Assembly: GCA_023425025.1 (NCBI GenBank)
Contig: JAFADG010000043.1
Coordinates: forward strand, 62,001-126,000
DNA: 64,000 nt
Direction of reading: 5' to 3'
Source: Bacillota bacterium
GTDB lineage: Bacteria > Bacillota > Clostridia > Christensenellales > Aristaeellaceae
The translations under genes and the position numbers were made by a program. This document shows positions 52,559-60,654 of the stretch, piece after piece (positions within the stretch are counted from its first letter, which is position 1; each line of letters starts with the position of its first letter). The notes beneath the pieces were generated by a model, which made no database searches, was not told the origin of the DNA, and worked only from the letters and a program-made list of their open reading frames with translations.

Positions 52559-53416
52559 ATGGAGCTTAAAAAGTATCATGGATTGGGCAACGCATACTTG
52601 GTCTACGATCCCCAAAAGAACGAAATGGCCTTGAATCAGGAACGAATCAAGCTGATCTGTGACAGAAACTTTGGCGTTGGATCAGACGGCATCTTATTCG
52701 GCCCCCTGCTTGGTCATGAAAAAATTGCGATGCGGATCTACAATCCGGATGGAAGCGAGGCAGAAAAGAGCGGGAACGGTGTTCGCATATTTGCCAAGTA
52801 TTTACGGGATGCCGCTTATGTGCACGAGAGGGCTTGCACGCTGACCACGCTGGGCGGGGAGGTTGAGGTCCAATATTTGAACGAGCAGGGAGATTTGTCA
52901 AAGGTTCTCATGGGCAGGTCCACGTATCAAAGCAGCCAGATACCGGTATCGGGAAAAGACAGGCAGGTGATTAACGAGCCCATGGTGTTTGACGGTCAAA
53001 GCTATCAAGTCACCTGCCTGTCCATCGGCAATCCCCATTGCGTGATCCCCATGGAAGAGGTCACGAAGGAAAAGGCCTGTGAACTGGGCAAGCATGTGGA
53101 ACGTTCGGCGCATTTTCCCAACAGGATCAATATGCAGCTTTTGAAGGTTCTGGACAGGCACAATATCCGAATCGAAATATTCGAAAGAGGCGCGGGATAT
53201 ACCCTGGCCTCCGGCAGCAGCAGTTGTGCCGCGGCGAGCGCGGCGCATAAGCTTGGGCTGGTGGACAGCTCGGTCACAGTGCACATGCCGGGCGGCACAT
53301 TGGAAATAGAAATACTTCCCGATGAATCGGTTTACATGACCGGAAAAGTCGTCCATGTCGGAGCGGTCGCCTTATCTCCGGAGTTTGTAAGGGAGTTATG
53401 TTCGCTGGGAGAATAG
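52559..53416 (+). CDS. DapF-like protein lacking both catalytic cysteines
   Basis: 285 residues with the two-lobe diaminopimelate epimerase fold; AGGAGGGG precedes the ATG. The fold markers are clear (GLGNAYLVYDPQ, VGSDGILFG, SIGNPHCVIP, PNRINMQLLKV). Yet the two active-site cysteines are missing: the first position reads SGNGVRIFAKYL (isoleucine 77 where GNGxRC is expected) and the second reads TLASGSSSCAA (serine 218 where TLACGTG is expected). Known DapF and histidine racemases need both thiols. This protein is therefore either a different catalyst in the fold or a non-catalytic member. It is not in an operon with lysine genes; RpiA follows. A standard dapF annotation would be misleading. 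Confidence 0.75.
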   Translation: MELKKYHGLGNAYLVYDPQKNEMALNQERIKLICDRNFGVGSDGILFGPLLGHEKIAMRIYNPDGSEAEKSGNGVRIFAKYLRDAAYVHERACTLTTLGGEVEVQYLNEQGDLSKVLMGRSTYQSSQIPVSGKDRQVINEPMVFDGQSYQVTCLSIGNPHCVIPMEEVTKEKACELGKHVERSAHFPNRINMQLLKVLDRHNIRIEIFERGAGYTLASGSSSCAAASAAHKLGLVDSSVTVHMPGGTLEIEILPDESVYMTGKVVHVGAVALSPEFVRELCSLGE

Positions 53417-53498
53417 GCACAGGGCCTGCCTAAACACCGCATGTAAAAACGGCATCAGGACTCTTTTAAGCATACAGCGGATAAAAGGAGTGAACAAA

Positions 53499-54188
53499 GT
53501 GCCTTTGATCAAAACAGTCATGGAGCGGAAGAAGCTCGCCGGGGAGAAAGCTACGGAATATATCCGTGATGGAATGATCCTTGGCTTGGGATCAGGTTCA
53601 ACAGCCTCCTATATGATCAACAAAGTAGGAGAATTGGTCAGGGATGGACTGCGCATAAAGGCTGTTCCAACCTCAAGACACACAGAGATATTGATGCGGG
53701 AACTGAATATTCCCCTCGTGTCCATTGATGAGATCAGTCATATCGATCTTGCCATCGACGGCGTCGATGAGATCGACCACCGTTTCAACGCCATCAAGGG
53801 TGGCGGAGGTGCGTTGTTCAGGGAAAAAATCGTTGCCGGTATGGCTGAAAGCGTCATCTGGATCATGGATGCAAGCAAAATGGTTGATCAGCTCGGCGCT
53901 TTTCCTTTGCCCGTAGAGGTATTGCCGTTTGGATATACGCATGTGATCACAAAACTAAACGAATTCTCTTTCAATCCGGCACTCCGCAAGGCAGATGGCA
54001 AACCATATGTAACGGATAATGGGAATTATATTGTTGATTTGCATATAGGAAGTCCTATGGATATCCCCGATGTAGCGGGGATATTGAATGCAACCGTAGG
54101 TGTTTTGGAAACGGGTCTATTTCTAAATATGTGCGATCGCATGGTTGTCGGTACAAATGAAGGCGTCATGACCATTACAAATCAATAA
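53499..54188 (+). CDS. rpiA: Ribose-5-phosphate isomerase A
   Basis: 229 residues from the GTG at 53499, which has AAAGGAG 8 bases upstream; a GTG three codons earlier overlaps the site. The RpiA motifs are all present: LGLGSGSTASYMI (substrate loop), DLAIDGVDEID with the catalytic acids, IKGGGGALFREKIVA with the conserved lysines, and PVEVLPFG. It interconverts ribose 5-phosphate and ribulose 5-phosphate. The cobalamin riboswitch follows, so it is the last gene before that operon. Confidence 0.93.
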   Translation: MPLIKTVMERKKLAGEKATEYIRDGMILGLGSGSTASYMINKVGELVRDGLRIKAVPTSRHTEILMRELNIPLVSIDEISHIDLAIDGVDEIDHRFNAIKGGGGALFREKIVAGMAESVIWIMDASKMVDQLGAFPLPVEVLPFGYTHVITKLNEFSFNPALRKADGKPYVTDNGNYIVDLHIGSPMDIPDVAGILNATVGVLETGLFLNMCDRMVVGTNEGVMTITNQ

Positions 54189-54289
54189 CGCATTCGTAGC
54201 AGGGGCAAGGGCCTCATTGACGGAACGTAGCCGCTGGGATATAATACAAGCACAAATGAATAGCGCGTGTATCTGCATGGAGACATGCG

Positions 54290-54443
54290 GCGCTTGTTAA
54301 GCGTCATGGGAACGTGGATGAAATTTCCGGGCTATCCCAGTAACCGTGAAACGGACGAACGGGCATAAAAGCCACTGCCTCAAGGCGGGAAGGCGCCCAA
54401 GTAGGATGAAGTAAAGCCGGGAGACCTGTTTACACGTAAGCGC
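54290..54443 (+). promoter_or_regulatory. Cobalamin riboswitch aptamer
   Basis: The P1 stem GCGCTT/AAGCGC closes the region. Inside are the conserved pieces GGGAACGTGGATGAAATTTCC, GCTATCCCAGTAACCGTGAAA, the kissing-loop GCCACTG and the GCCGGGAGACCTG block, in the right order for an AdoCbl-type aptamer. Binding of a cobalamin would lower expression of the corrinoid import and assembly genes downstream. Confidence 0.9.
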
Positions 54444-54490
54444 TCCTGGGGATTGGGACAGGCTATGCATAGATGGGACCTATGCCTGTT

Positions 54491-54525
54491 AAGGTTGTCT
54501 CTCTCCAAAGAGGGACAACCTTTTT
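54491..54525 (+). terminator. Riboswitch expression-platform terminator
   Basis: AAGGTTGTCTCT and AGGGACAACCTT form a stem followed by TTTTT, 47 bases before the btuF start codon. With the aptamer it forms a transcription-attenuating switch; a hairpin at about 54460-54490 may be the intermediate pairing. Confidence 0.85.
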
Positions 54526-54571
54526 GTTCCCCCTCAATCTATTCATTTGAATATTGGAAAGGGGTAACCTC

Positions 54572-55504
54572 ATGAAAAGCACCAAGTTTTTCTCCTTGCT
54601 CCTTGCGGTTGTCGTGACCCTTGGCTTGCTTACCGGCGGTGCCTTGGGCGAAACCGCCTCCCCTGTATCCGTAAAGGATATGACGGACCGGGAAATCAAA
54701 CTGGAGGCGCCCGCCACCCGGATCGTGGCGCTGACTGCCTCCGACTGCGAAATCCTGTACGCCATCGGCGCGGGTGATACGCTGGTGGGCCGCGGTGAGT
54801 ACTGCGATTATCCCGAGGAAGTAAAGGCCGTTCCCTCCGTGCAGTCCGGCGCGGATACCAACATTGAGCAGATCGTAGCCCTGAAGCCCCAGGTGGTGCT
54901 TATGAGCACCATGGCACAAACGGATGAGCAGGTTGCCGCACTGGAAGCCGCCGGCATCAAGGTCATTGTCAGCGACGCCCAGAACATTGCCGGCGTCTAT
55001 ACGGCCATCGAGCTGATCGGCGCGGTAACAGGCAAAACGGAAGAAGCCGCCACCTTGGTAAGCAGCATGAAGACTTCCTTTGCAGAGATTGCAGCAAAGG
55101 TAAAGGGCGACGGCGCCAAAACAGTATACTTTGAAGTGTCTCCTTTGCAATATGGCCTGTGGACCGCCGGTAGCGGGACCTTCATGGATGAGCTGGCCAC
55201 CATGCTGGGACTCAAAAACGCCTTTGCCGATGTGAAAGGCTGGGGTGAAATCTCCCAGGAGCAGGTTATCGAGCGCGACCCTGACTACATCGTCACCATC
55301 ACCATGTACTATGGCGAAGGACCCACGCCGGTGGAGGAGATCAAGGGCCGTGAAGGCTGGCAGGACCTGAAAGCCGTGAAAAACGGTACCATCCTCAATG
55401 CCGATTCCAACGAAATCTCCCGCCCCGGCCCCCGTCTGGTGGAAGCCGCGGAAACCTTGTATCAGTTCGTGTACGAGCCTGAAACCCTTGCGCCTGCGGC
55501 CTAA
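54572..55504 (+). CDS. btuF: Corrinoid ABC transporter substrate-binding protein (BtuF-like)
   Basis: 310 residues from the ATG at 54572 with AAAGGGG upstream. A signal peptide (FFSLLLAVVVTLGLLTGGALG) precedes a class III binding-protein fold: MTDREIKLEAPATRIVALT, LVGRGEYCDYP, and a C-terminal helix end. No lipobox cysteine is visible. The riboswitch just upstream and the cobalamin genes downstream point to cobalamin or corrinoid capture; the same fold binds ferric siderophores, so the riboswitch is the deciding evidence. Confidence 0.88.
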   Translation: MKSTKFFSLLLAVVVTLGLLTGGALGETASPVSVKDMTDREIKLEAPATRIVALTASDCEILYAIGAGDTLVGRGEYCDYPEEVKAVPSVQSGADTNIEQIVALKPQVVLMSTMAQTDEQVAALEAAGIKVIVSDAQNIAGVYTAIELIGAVTGKTEEAATLVSSMKTSFAEIAAKVKGDGAKTVYFEVSPLQYGLWTAGSGTFMDELATMLGLKNAFADVKGWGEISQEQVIERDPDYIVTITMYYGEGPTPVEEIKGREGWQDLKAVKNGTILNADSNEISRPGPRLVEAAETLYQFVYEPETLAPAA

Positions 55505-55528
55505 CAAGTCGAAATAAGATCATGGAGA

Positions 55529-55550
55529 GGGGCGGTTCTCCGCCCCTTTT
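55529..55550 (+). terminator. Hairpin between btuF and btuC genes
   Basis: GGGGCGG-TTCT-CCGCCCC followed by TTTT. It may act as a partial terminator that gives the binding protein more expression than the permease. Confidence 0.7.
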
Positions 55551-55568
55551 CCATAAACCGAGGTTCCT

Positions 55569-56600
55569 ATGGAAAAACGCAGGGAAGGTTTCCGTCCGTA
55601 CGAATACCTATTGTTCATTGTCGGCACCATGGCGACAATGCTTTTGTGCGTATGCTTGGGCAGTGTAAACATCCCTCTTGCCGATACCCTGACCGCGGTA
55701 TGGAATACCATATGGGGGCTTCCCATTCCAGAGGGGGTATCCAGGTCCGTCATTGTTTTTGTACGCCTGCCCAGGGTGATCTGTGTCGCGCTGTCAGGGG
55801 CTGCCTTGTCCCTATGCGGCGCGGCTATGCAGGGGCTTTTGCGAAATCCACTGGCGGACGGCTCCACCCTTGGGGTTTCCTCCGGCGCGTCGCTGGGGGC
55901 GATCATTGCCATTGCCTTTGGTCTTGCGATTCCCGGCTTAAGCTTAGCCGGCGCCATGGTGATGGCCATGATTTTCGCGTTCCTTTCCCTGATTTTCATT
56001 TTATCGCTGGCATATCGGCTGGATCATTCTCTGGCCACCAACACCATCATATTGATTGGTGTCATATTTACCATGTTCGCCCACAGCATCATCAGCCTGA
56101 TCATCACCTTTTCCGGGGACAAAGTAAAATCCATTATGTTCTGGACTATGGGCTCCCTGGCGGGCAGCAGCTACCAAAACGCGCTGGCGCTGCTTGCGGC
56201 CCTCATCATCTGCGGTACGCTGATGATGTGCAGTGCAAGAGAACTGAACGCCTTTGCCATCGGCGAAGATAGTGCCCGCCACGTCGGGGTGGATGTGAAG
56301 CGGGTAAAACTGAGAGTGCTTATTTCCGCATCCGCCCTCATTGGCGTATGCGTTGCCATTGGCGGTACCATCGGCTTTGTGGGCTTGGTGATGCCGCATA
56401 TCATGCGCATGATCGTCGGGCCCAACCATAAGCGGCTGCTTCCGGCCAGCATGTTCGGCGGAGCTATCTTTTTGATGCTGGCGGATCTTGTAGGCCGGAC
56501 TATCCTAAGCCCTCTGGAGATCCCCATCGGCGTCATCACTTCGCTGGTTGGCTCCATCGTGTTTGTATACATCTTCTATTCCTCCAGAAAGGCGGGATAA
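55569..56600 (+). CDS. btuC: Corrinoid ABC transporter permease (BtuC/FecCD family)
   Basis: 343 residues with about ten membrane segments (YLLFIVGTMATMLLCVCL first). FecCD-family motifs are present: RLPRVICVALSGAALSLCGAAMQGLLRNPLADG seen around residues 75-105 and VGLVMPHIMRMIVGPNHK with the ATPase-contact loop near residue 280. It lies behind btuF and 3 bases before btuD. Together they form a corrinoid importer under the riboswitch. Confidence 0.9.
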   Translation: MEKRREGFRPYEYLLFIVGTMATMLLCVCLGSVNIPLADTLTAVWNTIWGLPIPEGVSRSVIVFVRLPRVICVALSGAALSLCGAAMQGLLRNPLADGSTLGVSSGASLGAIIAIAFGLAIPGLSLAGAMVMAMIFAFLSLIFILSLAYRLDHSLATNTIILIGVIFTMFAHSIISLIITFSGDKVKSIMFWTMGSLAGSSYQNALALLAALIICGTLMMCSARELNAFAIGEDSARHVGVDVKRVKLRVLISASALIGVCVAIGGTIGFVGLVMPHIMRMIVGPNHKRLLPASMFGGAIFLMLADLVGRTILSPLEIPIGVITSLVGSIVFVYIFYSSRKAG

Positions 56601-56603
56601 GCC

Positions 56604-57362
56604 ATGCTGAGCGTTAACAACCTTACTGTCCGGTATGGCAGCCTCGCTGTGCTGGACAATGTCAGCTTTTCGCTTGCGGCCGGGCAATGGTTGATGGTGG
56701 CCGGCCCCAACGGCGCGGGAAAATCTACCCTGGTCCATGCCATTTCCCAGGGGGTTGACTATCGCGGGGAGGTACACTATTGGGACCGGAATGTAAAGTA
56801 TCTAAGGCCATCCGCTCTGGCCAGGGAAATAGGAGTACTGTCTCAAAGCCATCAGGTGGGGTACGCCTTTACGGTGGAAGAAGTCGTCAATATGGGCCGG
56901 TATGCCCATCAAAAGCGTCGGCTCTCCTTTACGGATGAACAAGGGGAGGAAAAGGTGCATGCTGCTCTTGAGATGACAGGCATGCTGCCGCTTCGGCATC
57001 AATCGGTGATGACGCTATCCGGCGGTGAATTGCAGCGCACGTTTCTGGCCCAGATCTTTGCCCAGGACCCGAACCTGATCATCCTGGACGAACCGACCAA
57101 CCATCTGGACCTGAAATATCAAAAGCAGATGTTTGAGCTGATTGAAGCCTGGATCAGGAAGCCGGGTCGGGCGGTGGTCTCTGTAGTTCACGACATCAGC
57201 CTGGCAAGGGCGTACGGTACGCACGCTATGCTCCTGAATCAGGGGAAGCTGATTGCCTTTGGCAACAACCGGGAGGTCCTGTCCCCGGAGAACCTTAAAA
57301 ACGTGTACGCCATGGACGTTCAAAAGTGGATGCGGCAGATGCTTGCTCAGTGGGAGGAATAA
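56604..57362 (+). CDS. btuD: Corrinoid ABC transporter ATPase (BtuD-like)
   Basis: 252 residues. Walker A is VAGPNGAGKSTLVH, the signature TLSGGELQRTFLAQI, Walker B LIILDEPTNHLD and the switch histidine VSVVHDISLA. It belongs to the FepC/BtuD group that pairs with FecCD permeases. A 3-base gap from btuC and a 5-base gap to cobT place it firmly in the operon. Confidence 0.92.
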   Translation: MLSVNNLTVRYGSLAVLDNVSFSLAAGQWLMVAGPNGAGKSTLVHAISQGVDYRGEVHYWDRNVKYLRPSALAREIGVLSQSHQVGYAFTVEEVVNMGRYAHQKRRLSFTDEQGEEKVHAALEMTGMLPLRHQSVMTLSGGELQRTFLAQIFAQDPNLIILDEPTNHLDLKYQKQMFELIEAWIRKPGRAVVSVVHDISLARAYGTHAMLLNQGKLIAFGNNREVLSPENLKNVYAMDVQKWMRQMLAQWEE

Positions 57363-57367
57363 CGCAT

Positions 57368-58405
57368 ATGGACTTCATTGCAGCCTTCGGTGAAATATTG
57401 CCTCCGGATCAAACGGCTATGGAAAATGCCAAGACTCGCCTGGATAACATCGCCAAGCCTGTGGGCAGCCTGGGGCTTTTGGAGCAGGTCGTCGTCAAGG
57501 CTGCGGGGCTCACCGGCGATCCCGATATTCGCCTGAATAAGCGGGTGGTCGTCGTAATGTGCGCGGACAACGGCGTGGTGAGGGAGGGCGTGGCCTCGAC
57601 GCCGCCTGAGATCACGCGGGTGATGGCGGAAAATATGACCAGGGAGCGTACCTGCGTATGCGTTATGGCAAAGCAGGCGGGAGCGCAGGTCATTCCGGTG
57701 GATATCGGCATGTTTGAAGCTGCCAGGATTCCCGGCGTAATGGACAGGCATGTTGCACGGGGCACGGAAAACATCGCCGATGGACCCGCTATGTCAAGGG
57801 AACAGGCCATACAGGCCATTGAAACCGGCATTCAATTGGTGAAGGAGTTGAAGGAGCAGGGTTATCACCTTCTGGCGGCAGGTGAAATGGGAATTGGGAA
57901 TACCACCACCGCCAGCGCCGTGGCTGCCGTACTTTTGGATAAGCCAGTTGAGGCGGTGACGGGCCCTGGCGCCGGACTTTCCGATACGGCACTGGAGCAT
58001 AAAAAGGCGGTCATCCGCAAGGCCATCCAGATCAATAAGCCTGATCCCCATGATGCGCTGGATGTGCTTGCAAAGCTTGGCGGTCTGGACATGGCGGGCA
58101 TGTGCGGGCTGTATATCGGCGGAGTGCTGTACCGCGTACCCGTATTGGTGGACGGATTCATCAGCGCTGTCTCCGCGCTTGTGGCCAAGCGCCTATGCCC
58201 GGCATCCTTTGATGCCATGCTGCCCAGCCATGTTTCTGCGGAGCCTGCCGGGCCAATGGTGCTGAACGTTCTAGGCCTTGCTCCCCTCATCACCGCCGGC
58301 ATGCGTCTGGGGGAAGGTACCGGAGCCGCCGCGGCCATGGCGCTCCTGGATATGATGCTTCACGTCTATCACGAAATGATCACCTTTGCCGATATCGGCA
58401 TGTGA
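57368..58405 (+). CDS. cobT: Nicotinate-nucleotide-dimethylbenzimidazole phosphoribosyltransferase CobT
   Basis: 345 residues from the ATG at 57368 with GGGAGG upstream; the longer frame overlaps btuD. CobT landmarks are present: LDNIAKPVGSLGLLE at the start, VMCADNGVV, AAGEMGIGNTTTASAV, and a catalytic glutamate in RLGEGTGAAAAM near the end. It makes alpha-ribazole phosphate from dimethylbenzimidazole or another base and nicotinate mononucleotide, for the lower ligand of cobalamin. Confidence 0.95.
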   Translation: MDFIAAFGEILPPDQTAMENAKTRLDNIAKPVGSLGLLEQVVVKAAGLTGDPDIRLNKRVVVVMCADNGVVREGVASTPPEITRVMAENMTRERTCVCVMAKQAGAQVIPVDIGMFEAARIPGVMDRHVARGTENIADGPAMSREQAIQAIETGIQLVKELKEQGYHLLAAGEMGIGNTTTASAVAAVLLDKPVEAVTGPGAGLSDTALEHKKAVIRKAIQINKPDPHDALDVLAKLGGLDMAGMCGLYIGGVLYRVPVLVDGFISAVSALVAKRLCPASFDAMLPSHVSAEPAGPMVLNVLGLAPLITAGMRLGEGTGAAAAMALLDMMLHVYHEMITFADIGM

Positions 58406-58411
58406 GGGAAA

Positions 58412-58933
58412 ATGCTAACAATACTCATCGGCGGGTCCGGCAGCGGAAAAAGCGCTTATGGCGAAATGCTGGCGGCGAAAACGCCCGGTTCCAGGTACTA
58501 TATTGCAGCCATGCGCCCCTATGGCGAAGAAAGCCTTGCCCGCATACGGCGGCACCGGGAACAGCGGGCCCATCTGAGGTTTGAAACTATCGACCGGTAT
58601 ACGGATGTTGGCGGTTTGCAGCTGCCCCGCGGCGGCGCTGTCCTGCTGGAATGCCTGTGCAACCTTACCGCCAACGAAATGTTTGACGAGGGCGGCGCGG
58701 GCGATGGAACCGTAGAGGCTGTTGTGACCGGAGTAGATGCTCTGCATAAGCAGGCCGAGCACCTGATCGTCATTACCAACGACGTGGGTAGCGACGGCGT
58801 AACTTATGGGGAAGGAACTGTGCGCTACATGCTTGCGCTTGGCAAAATCAACGCACTGCTGGCAAAACAGGCGAATCATGTGGCGGAACTTGTCAGTGGC
58901 ATTCCCCTCTGGTTAAAAGGAGGAAACCTATGA
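58412..58933 (+). CDS. cobU: Adenosylcobinamide kinase/guanylyltransferase CobU
   Basis: 173 residues. The P-loop is LIGGSGSGKSAYGEML and the remaining signature segments YYIAAMRP and VLLECLCNLTANEMF, VITNDVGSDGV and GIPLWLKGG follow. It phosphorylates adenosylcobinamide and transfers GMP to it. It overlaps cobS by 4 bases. A shorter CobU-like protein is encoded two genes downstream. Confidence 0.92.
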   Translation: MLTILIGGSGSGKSAYGEMLAAKTPGSRYYIAAMRPYGEESLARIRRHREQRAHLRFETIDRYTDVGGLQLPRGGAVLLECLCNLTANEMFDEGGAGDGTVEAVVTGVDALHKQAEHLIVITNDVGSDGVTYGEGTVRYMLALGKINALLAKQANHVAELVSGIPLWLKGGNL

Positions 58934-59703
58934 GCATCATCCATTCCGTGGCACTGGCATTTGCCATGTTTTCCCGCATCCCCATGCCGCAGTTGGATTG
59001 GAATGAAAAGAACATGCGGTATATGATGTGCGGCTTTCCCTTGGTGGGAGCCGTGATCGGCCTTACACTTTGGGGGTGGAGCCTGCTGGCCGGTTTGCTC
59101 GCCATCGGTCCTGTGCTGCTCTCCGTAGGTTATGCGCTGATTCCCATTGCGGTTACAGGGGGCATTCACTTGGACGGGTATACCGATACCGTGGATGCCC
59201 TGGCCAGTCATGCTTCCCCGGAGAAGAAAAGGGAGATTTTGAAGGACCCCCATACAGGCGCCTTTGCGGTCATTGGCGTGGGATGCTATCTGCTTTTATA
59301 CTTTGCCTTGTGCACAGAGGCGGCAGTTACCGCCGGATTTGTGGTCAAGTTAACCCTCATGCATGTTTTCAGCCGTACCCTGTGCGGCCTTGCGGTACTG
59401 CTGTTTCCCCCAAGCACGCAAAAGGGCTTGCTGTACACCTTCCAATCCTCCGCTTACAAGCAACGGGCGGCAGCGGTATTGTGGATTGTATTAGCCCTGT
59501 GCGCAGGGGTCCTGGTGGTTTGCGTAGGCTTTACCGGCTTTCTCATGGCAGCTGCCGGCGGGCTTGCGATGGCCTATGTCTTCTTTATGTCCCGGCGGCA
59601 GTTTGGCGGCATGAGCGGCGATCTGGCCGGTTACTTTTTGCAGGTCTGTGAAATCGCCATGCTGGCGGCGATGGTATTGGGGAAAGGGGTGTTCCCGGCA
59701 TGA
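58930..59703 (+). CDS. cobS: Adenosylcobinamide-GDP ribazoletransferase CobS
   Basis: 257 residues with about six membrane segments. The family motifs are FSRIPMPQLDWNEKNM near the start, GGIHLDGYTDTVDALASH with its acidic residues, LKDPHTGAFAVIG, and GGMSGDLAGYF near the end. It joins adenosylcobinamide-GDP with alpha-ribazole (or its phosphate) in the membrane. It overlaps both neighbours by 4 bases. Confidence 0.93.
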   Translation: MSIIHSVALAFAMFSRIPMPQLDWNEKNMRYMMCGFPLVGAVIGLTLWGWSLLAGLLAIGPVLLSVGYALIPIAVTGGIHLDGYTDTVDALASHASPEKKREILKDPHTGAFAVIGVGCYLLLYFALCTEAAVTAGFVVKLTLMHVFSRTLCGLAVLLFPPSTQKGLLYTFQSSAYKQRAAAVLWIVLALCAGVLVVCVGFTGFLMAAAGGLAMAYVFFMSRRQFGGMSGDLAGYFLQVCEIAMLAAMVLGKGVFPA

Positions 59704-60047
59704 TTTTGGTCATTGGCGGGCTTGCGGCCGGAAAGCGGACGTACGTAAAGGAAGCCTACGGATATACCGATGACGAGATGGCCGACGGCTTGTTGAATGA
59801 TAAGCCCGTGATCTTCAACCTGCAGGACCTTGTAAAGGCCGATCCTGCCGGGCCCCAGGCACTGATCCCCACCCTGTGTCAAAAGGAAGTCGTGATCTGC
59901 AACGAGGTGGGCAGCGGCATCGTTCCCATGGCGAAGGAAGACCGGAACATGCGGGAGGCCACAGGCAGGCTGTGCATACTGCTGGCAAAGGAAGCAAAAA
60001 AGGTGATCCGCATCGTCTGCGGCCTGCCGGTTGTACTGAAGGGATAA
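59700..60047 (+). CDS. Short CobU-like protein
   Basis: 115 residues. A P-loop-like start (LVIGGLAAGKRTYV) and an end block much like CobU (VICNEVGSGIVPM, REATGRLCILLAKEA, VCGLPVVLKG) enclose a shortened middle. The normal enzyme has about 170-180 residues and lies just upstream, so this is a reduced paralogue. The covalent guanylyl site region is not clear. It is translationally coupled to cobS (ATGA). It may have one of the two CobU activities or a supporting role; this is inference. Confidence 0.72.
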   Translation: MILVIGGLAAGKRTYVKEAYGYTDDEMADGLLNDKPVIFNLQDLVKADPAGPQALIPTLCQKEVVICNEVGSGIVPMAKEDRNMREATGRLCILLAKEAKKVIRIVCGLPVVLKG

Positions 60048-60051
60048 GTAG

Positions 60052-60654
60052 ATGGAAGTCTTTTTGATCCGCCATGGATTAACCGCAGGGAATCTTCAAA
60101 AACGGTACGTAGGGCGCACCGATGAACCCCTGTGCCCGAAGGGGATCGCCGCCGCGCAAAAAGCTGGCTCCTTTCCTGCTGTATCAAGGGTTATCGTCAG
60201 CCCGATGCTGCGGGCAAAGCAAACGGCCGCCCTTTTGTTCCCTCAAGCTGAGCAGCAGGTGCTTGACGGCCTTCGGGAAATGGATTTTGGCGTGTTTGAA
60301 GGCAGGACGGCGGATGAAATGGTCTCTGATGCCGCCTACCGCACCTGGGTGGACGGGAATTGCCAGGATGTATGCCCCGGCGGTGAGGGGATGCACGGCT
60401 TTTCCTCCCGTACCCTTTCCACATTCGACCAGGCGGTGCAAAAGGCTATTCGGACCGGGGAAAGCCGGCTTGTCATCGTTGCTCACGGCGGGACGCTGAT
60501 GGCCGTTATGGACAGATACGCAATGCCCAAGAGGGCTTATTGGGATTGGCATGTCCCCACCCTTCATGGCTGGCGGGCAAGCCTGGATAGCATCAAATGG
60601 GATGCCGCCCCGGCGCTTCTTGACTATGCGCGCATGGAGGCAATTTCCCTATGA
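60052..60654 (+). CDS. cobC: Histidine phosphatase, probable alpha-ribazole phosphatase CobC
   Basis: 200 residues of the histidine phosphatase superfamily. The catalytic RHG is in VFLIRHGLTAGN, followed by YVGRTDEPLCPKG, VIVSPMLRAKQTAALL, LREMDFGVFEG and the second histidine in VIVAHGGTLMAV. Such proteins in cobalamin operons remove phosphate from alpha-ribazole phosphate. Context, not sequence alone, supports CobC over a general phosphatase. It overlaps cbiB by 4 bases. Confidence 0.82.
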   Translation: MEVFLIRHGLTAGNLQKRYVGRTDEPLCPKGIAAAQKAGSFPAVSRVIVSPMLRAKQTAALLFPQAEQQVLDGLREMDFGVFEGRTADEMVSDAAYRTWVDGNCQDVCPGGEGMHGFSSRTLSTFDQAVQKAIRTGESRLVIVAHGGTLMAVMDRYAMPKRAYWDWHVPTLHGWRASLDSIKWDAAPALLDYARMEAISL

